Positions 57,591 to 64,000 of a stretch of 64,000 bases of DNA are shown in pieces (the first letter of the stretch is position 1; each line of letters starts with the position of its first letter). The notes under the pieces were generated by a model. That model was not told the DNA's origin. It did no database searches and saw only the letters and a list, made by a program, of their open reading frames with translations. The stretch is from Streptomyces alboflavus (GTDB lineage: Bacteria > Actinomycetota > Actinomycetes > Streptomycetales > Streptomycetaceae), in assembly GCF_000716675.1 (NCBI RefSeq), contig NZ_JNXT01000015.1:62001-126000 (forward strand), read 5' to 3'. Both the position numbers and the translations under genes were made by a program.

Positions 57591-58907
57591 TCAGGCGCGG
57601 CGCGCCCCGCTGCCGCCGGGTTCCTCCACGGGCACGGACCCCACGGCTTCGGGGTCCTCGGGGCCCGGTGCGGTGGGCTCCGTCTCCGTCGGCGCGGCGG
57701 GGACGGTCTCCAGGGGCGCCGGCGTCCCGGACGCGCCCGTATCCTGGCGACGGGACAGCCGTCCGGCGAGCGCGGCGACGGGTTCCGCGTAGCGGGCGGT
57801 GAGGGGGCCCACCACGACGAGGATCAGTACGTACGCCGTGGCGAGCGGGCCCAGGCGGGGCTCGATGCCCGCCGTGACCGCGAGGCCCGCGATGACGATG
57901 GAGAACTCGCCGCGGGCCACGAGCGCGCCGCCCGCCCGCCAGCGGCCCTTGACGGAGATGCCCGCGCGCCGCGCCGCCCAGTACCCGGTGGCGACCTTCG
58001 TGCACGCGGTGACCGCGGCGAGCGCGAGGGCGGGCAGGAGCACCGGCGGGATGCTCGCCGGGTCGGTGTGCAGGCCGAAGAAGACGAAGAACATGGCCGC
58101 GAACAGGTCACGCAGCGGCGCGAGCAGACTGTGCGCGCCCTCCGCGGCCTCGCCCGACAGCGCGATGCCGACGAGGAACGCGCCGACGGCGGCCGACACT
58201 TGGAGCTGCTGGGCGATGCCCGCGACCAGGATCGTCAGGCCGAGGACCACGAGGAGCAGCTTCTCCGGGTCGTCGCTCGACACGAACCGCGAGATGATCC
58301 GGCCGTAGCGCACCGCGACGAACAGGACCGCGCCCGCCGCGCCGAGCGCGATCGCCAGGGTGAGGCCGCCCGCGGCCCAGCCGACGCCCGCGAGGAGCGC
58401 GGTGATGATGGGCAGATACACGGCCATCGCGAGGTCCTCGAGGACGAGGATGCTCAGGATGACGGGGGTCTCGCGGTTGCCGAGCCGTCCGAGGTCGCCG
58501 AGGACCTTGGCGATGACGCCGGACGAGGAGATCCAGGTGACGCCGGCGAGGACGACGGCCGCCACCGGGCCCCAGCCCATCAGGAGCGCGGCGGCCGCGC
58601 CCGGAAGGGCGTTGAGGGCGCAGTCCACGATCCCGGCCGGGTACTGCGTCTTGAGGTTGGTGACGAGATCGCTGGCCGTGTATTCGAGGCCGAGCATCAG
58701 GAGCAGCAGGATGACGCCGATCTCGGCGCCGATGGCGACGAACTCCTCGCTGGTGCCGAGCGGCAGCAGCCCGCCCGTCCCGAAGGCCAGTCCGGCGAGC
58801 AGGTACAGCGGGATCGGGGAGAACTTCAGGCGCCCGGCGAGGCGGCCGAGCAGTCCGAGCGCGAGGATGATCGCGCCGAACTCTATGAGCAGGACGGCAG
58901 AGTGCAC
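57591..58907 (-). CDS. Cation:proton antiporter, CPA2/KefB-like (KhtU type)
   Basis: A 438-residue membrane protein with about 12 spans. CPA2 signatures are 'LLLLMLGLEYTASDL', 'VTWISSSGVIAKVLGDLGRL', 'VILSILVLEDLAMAVYLPI' (conserved acidic ED pair) and 'GAFLVGIALSG'. A Pro/Thr/Glu-rich cytoplasmic tail ends the protein. It exchanges K+ or Na+ for protons. The gene starts (GTG) four bases after a TrkA-C-domain gene, an arrangement seen in KhtTU and CpaA systems, so it is probably a regulated K+/H+ antiporter for alkaline or electrophile stress. Confidence 0.88.
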   Translation of the reverse strand: MHSAVLLIEFGAIILALGLLGRLAGRLKFSPIPLYLLAGLAFGTGGLLPLGTSEEFVAIGAEIGVILLLLMLGLEYTASDLVTNLKTQYPAGIVDCALNALPGAAAALLMGWGPVAAVVLAGVTWISSSGVIAKVLGDLGRLGNRETPVILSILVLEDLAMAVYLPIITALLAGVGWAAGGLTLAIALGAAGAVLFVAVRYGRIISRFVSSDDPEKLLLVVLGLTILVAGIAQQLQVSAAVGAFLVGIALSGEAAEGAHSLLAPLRDLFAAMFFVFFGLHTDPASIPPVLLPALALAAVTACTKVATGYWAARRAGISVKGRWRAGGALVARGEFSIVIAGLAVTAGIEPRLGPLATAYVLILVVVGPLTARYAEPVAALAGRLSRRQDTGASGTPAPLETVPAAPTETEPTAPGPEDPEAVGSVPVEEPGGSGARRA

Positions 58908-58911
58908 GCGA

Positions 58912-59382
58912 TCACTCCCGGCCGAGTATCGCCGCGGCGCTCTCGACGCCTTCCCGGGTGCCGATCACGATGAGGGTGTCGCCGCCCGCGAGCCGGAAGT
59001 CCGGCGTGGGGGAGGGGATGGCGTCGGCCCGCCGAAGCACCGCCACGACGGAGGTGCCGGTCTCGGTGCGCAGCCGGGTGTCGCCGAGGACGCGGCCGTT
59101 CCAGTGCGAGGTCGCCGCGATCTCGATGCGCTCGGCGAGCAGGCCGAGGTCGGTGGTGTGCAGCAGGTTGGGGCTCTGGTGCGTCGGAAGGAGCGCGTCC
59201 ACGAGCGCCGCCGCCTCGCCCGCGCTGAGCCGGAGCGAGAGCGCGCACGCGTCCGGGTCGTCGGAGCGGTAGGCGCTGAGCGTCCGGCCCCCGTCCCGGT
59301 GCGCCACGACGGACAAGCGCCGCTGTTCGCGGGTGGTGAGGTCGTAGCGCGTACCGATGCCTGGCAGTGGCGTTCGGCTCAT
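58912..59382 (-). CDS. TrkA-C-domain regulatory subunit of the antiporter (KhtT-like)
   Basis: A 156-residue cytosolic protein. The N-terminal half ('RTPLPGIGTRYDLTTREQRR', 'SVVAHRDGGRTLSAY') resembles the KhtT/TrkA N-region and the C-terminal half (about 87-156) is a TrkA_C/RCK domain ('SVVAVLRRADAIPSPTPDFR', 'AGGDTLIVIGT'). Such domains bind cyclic di-AMP or other ligands and gate potassium transporters. The stop is four bases before the antiporter start. ATG 59382 was chosen because the preceding frame lacks family features, although its ribosome-binding site is weak. Confidence 0.85.
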   Translation of the reverse strand: MSRTPLPGIGTRYDLTTREQRRLSVVAHRDGGRTLSAYRSDDPDACALSLRLSAGEAAALVDALLPTHQSPNLLHTTDLGLLAERIEIAATSHWNGRVLGDTRLRTETGTSVVAVLRRADAIPSPTPDFRLAGGDTLIVIGTREGVESAAAILGRE

Positions 59383-59705
59383 ACGTGGAGCGGACACAGC
59401 TCTCCCCTGATGCTCATGGGTTACTTCGTGCTCATGCCACCTTATCGGTCCAGATTTTACTGATACTTGGTGGTGCGGGACTGGGGGTGGCGCTAGACGG
59501 GCGCGGAGGGGTGGACGGCGATGCACATGGCGTGGCGGACGGTTGTCGAGGGGGTGATCGGCTCGATGGCCTACGTCGTCGACGGGCGCTGGAACCTGGT
59601 GGCGTGCAACGCCGAGTTTCGAGGCGCTCCCCGGCCGCCCCGACTGTGGCGCATCCCGGACACGGACGTCACGCCACCGCCACGACCACCGGTCACGCTG
59701 GGCGC
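59383..59705. other. Region between antiporter operon and DUF3592-like gene
   Basis: About 323 bases, including a divergent promoter region and a short frame (59521-59709) that looks like a degraded gene fragment. A few AT-rich patches near 59430-59465 could hold the antiporter operon promoter. No repeat or hairpin was recognised. Confidence 0.4.
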
Positions 59706-59709
59706 ATGA
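59521..59709 (+). pseudogene. Possible MmyB/PAS-like gene fragment
   Basis: A 62-codon frame after a GGAGGGG site. Its first half ('GSMAYVVDGRWNLVACNAEF') resembles the start of the MmyB-like ligand domain of XRE regulators ('pAyVvdgrwnvlaxNaa'). The second half ('RGAPRPPRLWRIPDTD') has no such character and quickly ends. It is most simply the remnant of a larger regulator. It overlaps the next start by four bases. Confidence 0.3.
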
Positions 59710-60224
59710 CCCACTCGACCACGCAGACTCCGGCCCCGGTGGTGAGCCGGGGCGTCAAGCTGTTCTGGCTCGCGGCGCTGCTGATCGTCGGCGGTTCGAT
59801 CGTCGTCACGCTGTTCGGGTACAGCGGGCACTCGCGGGTGACCAGGCTGTACCAGCACGGGGTGACGGTCGAGGGCAGGGCCGTCGACGTCAGGACCGAC
59901 GGGGACGGCCGGACCAGTGGCGTCACCGTGCGCTTCCGGCCGACGGGGAAGGCTCCCGTCACCGTCGACCTGCCCACCACGCCGTCGCTCCCGCACGCGG
60001 AGGAAGGGCGCCCCATCGAGGTGATCTACCACGCGGACGACACCTCCGACGTGCTGAGCACCGCCCAACTGCGCGCCCTGGAGCCGGACTGGAACCCACT
60101 GTCGGTCGCGGGCTTCGCCGTGATGGCCGCCGGGGTGTGCGTGCTGTTCCCCGCCGGGCGCAAGCCCAGGCCCACCGGCGCGGCGTCCCCGGCACCGGCC
60201 GACGGCGCACCCCGGACCGGCTGA
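59706..60224 (+). CDS. DUF3592-like two-span membrane protein
   Basis: A 172-residue protein with two membrane helices (about 18-40 and 133-150) flanking a small extracellular beta-rich domain ('GVTVEGRAVDVRTDGDGRTS', 'TVRFRPTGKAPVTVDLPTTP', 'IEVIYHADDTSDV'). This is the DUF3592 layout. The function is unknown; it may sense or stabilise an envelope factor. The ATG overlaps the end of the preceding short fragment and has no strong ribosome-binding site. The C-terminus is Pro/Ala-rich. Convergent with the DNA ligase gene. Confidence 0.75.
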   Translation: MTHSTTQTPAPVVSRGVKLFWLAALLIVGGSIVVTLFGYSGHSRVTRLYQHGVTVEGRAVDVRTDGDGRTSGVTVRFRPTGKAPVTVDLPTTPSLPHAEEGRPIEVIYHADDTSDVLSTAQLRALEPDWNPLSVAGFAVMAAGVCVLFPAGRKPRPTGAASPAPADGAPRTG

Positions 60225-60266
60225 CGGCACCCCCGGGGCGGGCGGAAGTCCCCAGACTGCCGCGCC

Positions 60267-61805
60267 CTACCCCTCGTACCGCCCCAGCACCGTCTCCACG
60301 GTGTCCGCGTCCCCCGCCGACTTGTCCTCGCGGTACCGCACCACCCGCGCGAACCGCAGCGTCACCCCCGCCGGATAGCGCGTGGAGCGCTGCAGCCCAT
60401 CGTAGGCGATCTCCACGACCAGCTCCGGGCGGACCCGGACCGTGAACCCGTCGTCCTCGACGGCGAGTTCGCTCAGGCGCTCGGTCTGCCAGGCCAGCAT
60501 CACGTCGGTCATGCCCTTGAAGGTCTTGCCGAGCATCGCGTACGTGCCGTCGTCACGGCGTGCGCCCAGGTGCAGGTTGGACAGCTTCCCGGTGCGCCTG
60601 CCGTGGCCCCACTCGGCGGCGAGGACCACGAGGTCCAGGGTGTGCACGGGCTTCACCTTGAGCCAGGCGGAACCTCGGCGGCCCGCGCTGTACGGGGTGT
60701 CCAGGCCCTTGAGGACGACGCCCTCGTGGCCGCGCCCCAGCGTGTCGGCGAAGAACGTGTCGGCGGCCCGGCGCGCCTCCTGGTCGGCGGGGTCCGCCAC
60801 GACCGCGCGCCGCACCCGCATCGGCTCGGGCACAAGACGCGCGAGCCAGGCGTGCCGCTCCCGCAGCGGCAGGTCGAGCAGGTCGTCGCCGTCGACGGAC
60901 AGGACGTCGAAGAAGACGGCGGACAGGGGCAGCTCGGTGGCCGCGCCGGCCACGTCGAGGCGTGACCCGACGCGGCCCGCGATGTCCTGGAAGGACCGCG
61001 GCCGACCGTCGTCGCCGAGCGCGATCATCTCGCCGTCGAGGATGAAGCGCTCTCCCGCCAACTCACCGACAGCGGCGGTCAGTTCGGGCAGGCGGTCGGT
61101 GATGTCGTCGAGTGTGCGGGTGTACGCCCGGACGCGGGCGCCGTCGCGGTGCACCTGGATCCGGATGCCGTCCAGCTTCTCCTCGACCGCGCACGGGCCG
61201 AGCTTGTCGATGCCCTCGCCCACGGACGCCGCGCCGTGCGCCAGCATCGGCTGCACCGGTCGGCCCACGGTGAGTCGGAACTCCGCCAGTGCGTCCGGCC
61301 CGAGCGCCAGCAGTCGCCGCGCCACGGGCGCGGTCTCCCCGGCGAGCATCACCGCCCGCCGCACCGCCGCGGCGGGCGCGCCCGTCGCCCGGGCGAGGCC
61401 CTCCACGGCCAGGGCGTCCAGCGCCCCCTGTCGCACCTCGCCGGTCAGCAGGCCGAAGAGGAAGCGTTGCTCGTCCGCGGTGGCCGCACCCATCAACTCC
61501 TCCACCAGCCGCCGCCGTTCGGACTGCGCGCCCGCGCCTGACACCCCTGCGAGGGCGGTGAGGGCGGCGTCCACGTCCCGGACCGCGAGCGTCGGCTCGG
61601 CCGCCGGGGTGACGGGTTCCTTGAGTGCGCTCCAGCCCACTCCGATCCGTCCCTGCGGGAGCCGTCCGGCCAGGTACGGGATGACGAGCGGTACGTCGTC
61701 AGGATCGGCAGACCGGAAGAGCTCGGCCAGAAGCTCGACCTTCCGTGACCGCGCCGATGTCGCGGCCACACCCTTGGACACGTCGGCGACGCGGACGAAC
61801 AGCAT
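60267..61805 (-). CDS. ATP-dependent DNA ligase
   Basis: A 512-residue ATP-dependent DNA ligase. The N-terminal DNA-binding domain (about 1-180) is followed by the adenylation domain with the active-site lysine K210 in 'VEEKLDGIRIQVHRDG' (KxDG) and 'ILDGEMIAL', and an OB-fold domain containing 'EGVVLKGLDTPY' and 'WLKVKP' (motifs IV-V). This is the LigB-type enzyme of actinobacteria, accessory to NAD-dependent LigA and involved in repair. ATG 61805 was chosen over a TTG five codons upstream (AGGA lies eight bases before it). Confidence 0.92.
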   Translation of the reverse strand: MLFVRVADVSKGVAATSARSRKVELLAELFRSADPDDVPLVIPYLAGRLPQGRIGVGWSALKEPVTPAAEPTLAVRDVDAALTALAGVSGAGAQSERRRLVEELMGAATADEQRFLFGLLTGEVRQGALDALAVEGLARATGAPAAAVRRAVMLAGETAPVARRLLALGPDALAEFRLTVGRPVQPMLAHGAASVGEGIDKLGPCAVEEKLDGIRIQVHRDGARVRAYTRTLDDITDRLPELTAAVGELAGERFILDGEMIALGDDGRPRSFQDIAGRVGSRLDVAGAATELPLSAVFFDVLSVDGDDLLDLPLRERHAWLARLVPEPMRVRRAVVADPADQEARRAADTFFADTLGRGHEGVVLKGLDTPYSAGRRGSAWLKVKPVHTLDLVVLAAEWGHGRRTGKLSNLHLGARRDDGTYAMLGKTFKGMTDVMLAWQTERLSELAVEDDGFTVRVRPELVVEIAYDGLQRSTRYPAGVTLRFARVVRYREDKSAGDADTVETVLGRYEG

Positions 61806-61905
61806 GCGGCCATCCTGCAATGCGGCGCGTGATCCCGCATGGCGTGGGACGTGGTGGGTGTTGCGCCTGCCCTGCGCCCGCGCCGTCCCGGGCCGGACCG
61901 TCTTG

Positions 61906-61947
61906 TTTTCAGTGGGTTAGGTCCGCTTTTCAATGGGTTAGGTCCGC
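61906..61947. repeat. 21-bp tandem repeat
   Basis: Units at 61906-61926 and 61927-61947 (TTTTCAGTGGGTTAGGTCCGC and one-base variant) lie in the short interval between the ligase start and the carboxylase stop. They could be part of the ligase promoter or a slippage product. Confidence 0.85.
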
Positions 61948-61975
61948 GTCCGCGCCGTTTGCGGCTCCGCTCGTC

Positions 61976-63391
61976 CTACGTCGGCACGATGCCCCGTACG
62001 ACGCCCAGGTCCACCAGGTCATGGGGGCGTAGTCGCAGCTCGCCCGCCAGCGCGGGGACCTCCTCCGGTGGGCGCTTGAGGATGGACGCCGCGGCCTCTG
62101 GGGCGATCACCGAGAAGTAGCTGTCAGGCGTGGCCCAGGTGTTGGCCGGTGCGGCGAGGGCGAGTGCGCCGCCCGAGCCGCCCTCGCCCACGACGAGGGA
62201 CGTGAGCGGGACGCGGGCGGCGGCGACGGCCGCGAAGACGTCGGCGATGGCCGCGCCCGCGCCCGCCCGCTCCGCCGCCGCGTCATGTGCGGCGCCGGGC
62301 GTGTCGATGAGGGTGAGGACGGGGAGGGAGAGGCGGTCGGCCAGCCGGATGAGGCGGGCCGCGGTGCGGTATCCGGCGGGGCGGGTGGGGGTGCCGGTCT
62401 GCGCCGCGTACGCGATGGCCCGCCCGGCGCGCAGCCCGACGCCGCACAGCATCCCGTCGTCCGTGCCGCCGCAGCGGTCCCCGCTGATCGGCTCGCGGGA
62501 GTCGAAGTAGGCGTCCAAGTAGGCCTCGGCGCGCGGTCGTTCGGGGGAGCGGGCGCGGTGTACCGCGTCCCAGCCGGTCGCCGGTGGCACCGCGTCCCCG
62601 AGGGCGCGCGGCGGCTCGGGCGCCCCGGCGGCGGGCGTGGTGAGCAGCCGCAGCCAGTGCCCGAGGCGTGCGGAAAGCCGCTCCGGCGCCACGACGGCGT
62701 CGACCGCGCCCGCCGCGAACTGGCCCTCCGCCGTGTACGCGGCCGGGTCCGCGTCCGGCGGCCTGACCCGGGAGCCCGCGAAGCCGACCTGTGCTCCCGG
62801 CAGCGCGAGCACGACGTCGGCACCCGCGCCGAGCGTCGCCCAGCCGCCACCCGTCGTCGGGTCGCGCACCACCGCGAGCTGCGGCAGCCCGGCCGCCCGG
62901 TTCAGCGCCGACTGGGCGGCCACGCGCTGGAGTTGGCGCAGTGCGACCATGCCTTCCTGCATGCGGCTGCCGCCGGTCGCGACGAGGGAGACGAGGGGGA
63001 TGCGGTGCTCGCGGGCGGCCGCGTAGGCCGCCTCCAGACGGTCCCCGGTCCGCTCGCCGAGCGAACCGCCCAGGTAGCGGAACTCGAAGGAGACGAGCAC
63101 GGCCGGACGGCCCGCGACCGTCGCCGTCCCGCAGATCACGGACTCCGACTCGCCGGTACGTTCCGTGGCGGCGGCCCGCGCGCCGTCGTACCCCGCCCAC
63201 GCCAGCGGGCCGTCCGGCCCGGTGGCCCTGTGCGGGTACGGGAGCTCGGTGAAGTCCGACGTCACGAGGGCGATGGCCTCGCGTGCGGACATGCGGGTGG
63301 GGGTGCGGGGCCGGGATGCTGGGGAGTCCGCGCCGTGCGGGGACTCCGGTACGTCGGGGGACTCCGGGGTGTTCGAGGAGGTGTCAGGCAC
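61976..63391 (-). CDS. Fused acyl/acetyl-CoA carboxylase carboxyltransferase
   Basis: A 471-residue protein uniting beta- and alpha-like carboxyltransferase halves (crotonase-like fold): N-half 'GRPAVLVSFEFRYLGGSLGE', 'VATGGSRMQEGMVALRQLQR', 'TTGGGWATLGAGADVVLALP'; C-half 'VLTLIDTPGAAHDAAAERAG', 'TSLVVGEGGSGGALALAAPA', 'DSYFSVIAPEAAASILK'. It transfers CO2 from carboxybiotin to an acyl-CoA, with a separate biotin-carboxylase/BCCP not present here. The Pro/Ser-rich N-terminus (1-35) is a linker. The GTG start has AGGAG eight bases upstream, within the overlapping stop region of the upstream repeat protein, 10 bases away. Confidence 0.87.
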   Translation of the reverse strand: MPDTSSNTPESPDVPESPHGADSPASRPRTPTRMSAREAIALVTSDFTELPYPHRATGPDGPLAWAGYDGARAAATERTGESESVICGTATVAGRPAVLVSFEFRYLGGSLGERTGDRLEAAYAAAREHRIPLVSLVATGGSRMQEGMVALRQLQRVAAQSALNRAAGLPQLAVVRDPTTGGGWATLGAGADVVLALPGAQVGFAGSRVRPPDADPAAYTAEGQFAAGAVDAVVAPERLSARLGHWLRLLTTPAAGAPEPPRALGDAVPPATGWDAVHRARSPERPRAEAYLDAYFDSREPISGDRCGGTDDGMLCGVGLRAGRAIAYAAQTGTPTRPAGYRTAARLIRLADRLSLPVLTLIDTPGAAHDAAAERAGAGAAIADVFAAVAAARVPLTSLVVGEGGSGGALALAAPANTWATPDSYFSVIAPEAAASILKRPPEEVPALAGELRLRPHDLVDLGVVRGIVPT

Positions 63392-63401
63392 GCCTCGACT
63401 C

Positions 63402-64000
63402 CTACCTGTTCGCCCCGGCTTCGTCGAGGACCCACTGGCCCCGGTAGCAGATGAGGATCGGCCCGACCCAGTGGCAGACGGGGTCCGTGGTGGGCGGCGG
63501 ATCCGTGGGCGTGGGGGTGGGAACGGGCGTGGGTGTGGGGGTGGGTGTTGGTGTGGGAGTGGGTGGGGGAGTCGGCGTCGGCGTGGGAGTAGGCGTGGGG
63601 TCGACGGGGGTAGGGGTGGGGTCGACCGGAGTGGGGGTTGGTGTCGGTGTGGGCGTGGGAGTCGGTGTCGGAGTCGGCGTGGGCGTGGGCGTGGGGGTCG
63701 GACTCGGTGTCGGAGTCGGTGTCGGAGTCGGCGTGGCGGTAGGCGTAGGCGTCGGTTCCGGCTCGGCCGGTTCCGTCGGCTGGGTGGGCTCCGGTGCCGG
63801 GGCGACGGGCCCCGGAACGACGGGCGCGGGATCCGGCGCGGGCGCCTCGGCCTCGCCCGGCGGCGCGGGTATCACCGGCACGGGTGGCACGGGCTGCTCC
63901 GGCGCGGGCGGCGCCACCGCCGGGGGCTGCGGACCCACCGTATCGGGAGCCGCCGCATCGGGAGCCGCCGCGTCCGGAGCCGGCGCCACCGGCGCCCCCT
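63402..64000 (-). CDS. Pro-Thr repeat protein, N-terminus beyond window
   Basis: The last 199 codons of a protein that begins outside the window. The visible part is Ala/Pro-rich ('[14 protein letters not shown]'), then a long tract of PT dipeptides (about 80 residues) with a few interruptions ([14 protein letters not shown]), then a short conserved-looking C-terminus '[20 protein letters not shown]' with two cysteines. PT-rich tracts are typical extracellular linkers that span the cell wall, so the missing N-terminus probably carries a signal or membrane helix. The stop lies 10 bases before the carboxylase start. Function unknown. Confidence 0.75.
   Translation of the reverse strand, partial: GAPVAPAPDAAAPDAAAPDTVGPQPPAVAPPAPEQPVPPVPVIPAPPGEAEAPAPDPAPVVPGPVAPAPEPTQPTEPAEPEPTPTPTATPTPTPTPTPSPTPTPTPTPTPTPTPTPTPTPTPTPVDPTPTPVDPTPTPTPTPTPPPTPTPTPTPTPTPVPTPTPTDPPPTTDPVCHWVGPILICYRGQWVLDEAGANR
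63509..63757. repeat. Low-complexity repeat encoding Pro-Thr dipeptides
   Basis: A simple-sequence tract of GTGGG, GTCGG and GTAGG-like hexamers on the plus strand (ACCCC/ACGCC-like on the coding strand). It encodes PTPTPT. It is prone to slippage, so length may vary between strains and assembly may be unreliable here. Confidence 0.85.

Noticed and set aside
63509..63757. CRISPR or satellite array
   Set aside because: It is a simple-sequence tract coding for Pro-Thr repeats in a long open frame, with no spacers.

Overview
This is a stretch of actinobacterial, almost certainly Streptomyces, chromosome. It is very GC-rich, third codon positions are nearly all G or C, GTG and TTG starts are frequent, and several products are typical of the genus: an NsdA-like regulator, many secreted proteins, an ECF sigma factor with a membrane partner, a ROK regulator beside a sugar importer, and terpene chemistry. 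No rRNA, tRNA, CRISPR array, insertion sequence or origin was recognised.

Layout. 1-7.7 kb: a truncated peptidoglycan amidase, a secreted serine hydrolase, a pentapeptide-repeat protein, an ECF sigma factor coupled to a membrane protein, a secreted beta-propeller and two small unknowns. 8.0-11.8 kb: a compact terpene cluster (P450, flavoenzyme, class I terpene cyclase) with overlapping genes. 11.86-13.24 kb: an editing-domain-less threonyl-tRNA synthetase behind a threonine-codon leader peptide and a terminator hairpin. 13.3-21.9 kb: small enzymes, an iron-box-controlled flavin oxygenase facing a MerR-like regulator with a zinc-finger tail, secreted propeller enzymes, a frameshifted WGR protein and a ROK repressor. 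22.0-31.1 kb: a translationally coupled sugar ABC importer with an epimerase-like protein and a 1045-residue ThuA/sugar dehydrogenase/PKD/CBM exoenzyme. 31.2-42.3 kb: regulators and signalling (phosphotransferase, NsdA-like protein, SpoIIE phosphatase, a SoxR-box gene, an ABC/two-component operon, an MFS pump with its HxlR repressor).

42.3-53.3 kb is the most interesting part: a probable, unrecognised biosynthetic cluster. A minus-strand arm encodes a flavin reductase, an EPSP-synthase-like protein with altered catalytic residues and a HisC-like aminotransferase. A plus-strand arm encodes two ATP-grasp ligases around a DUF1611 P-loop protein, then a haem-oxygenase-fold diiron oxidase, a PhyH-type dioxygenase and a luciferase-like monooxygenase. 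A duplicated promoter module of about 76 bp lies upstream of the EPSPS-like and flavin reductase genes. A regulator made of two tandem LuxR helix-turn-helix domains lies at the edge. The set suggests a modified amino acid or small peptide, with the flavin reductase feeding the luciferase-like enzyme.

53.2-64 kb: a lone hemC, two drug-efflux pumps, a KhtTU-like cation/proton antiporter, an ATP-dependent DNA ligase, a fused acyl-CoA carboxylase carboxyltransferase and the C-terminal end of a Pro-Thr repeat protein. Starts were chosen by ribosome-binding site and overlap. All functions are inferred from motifs read by eye.
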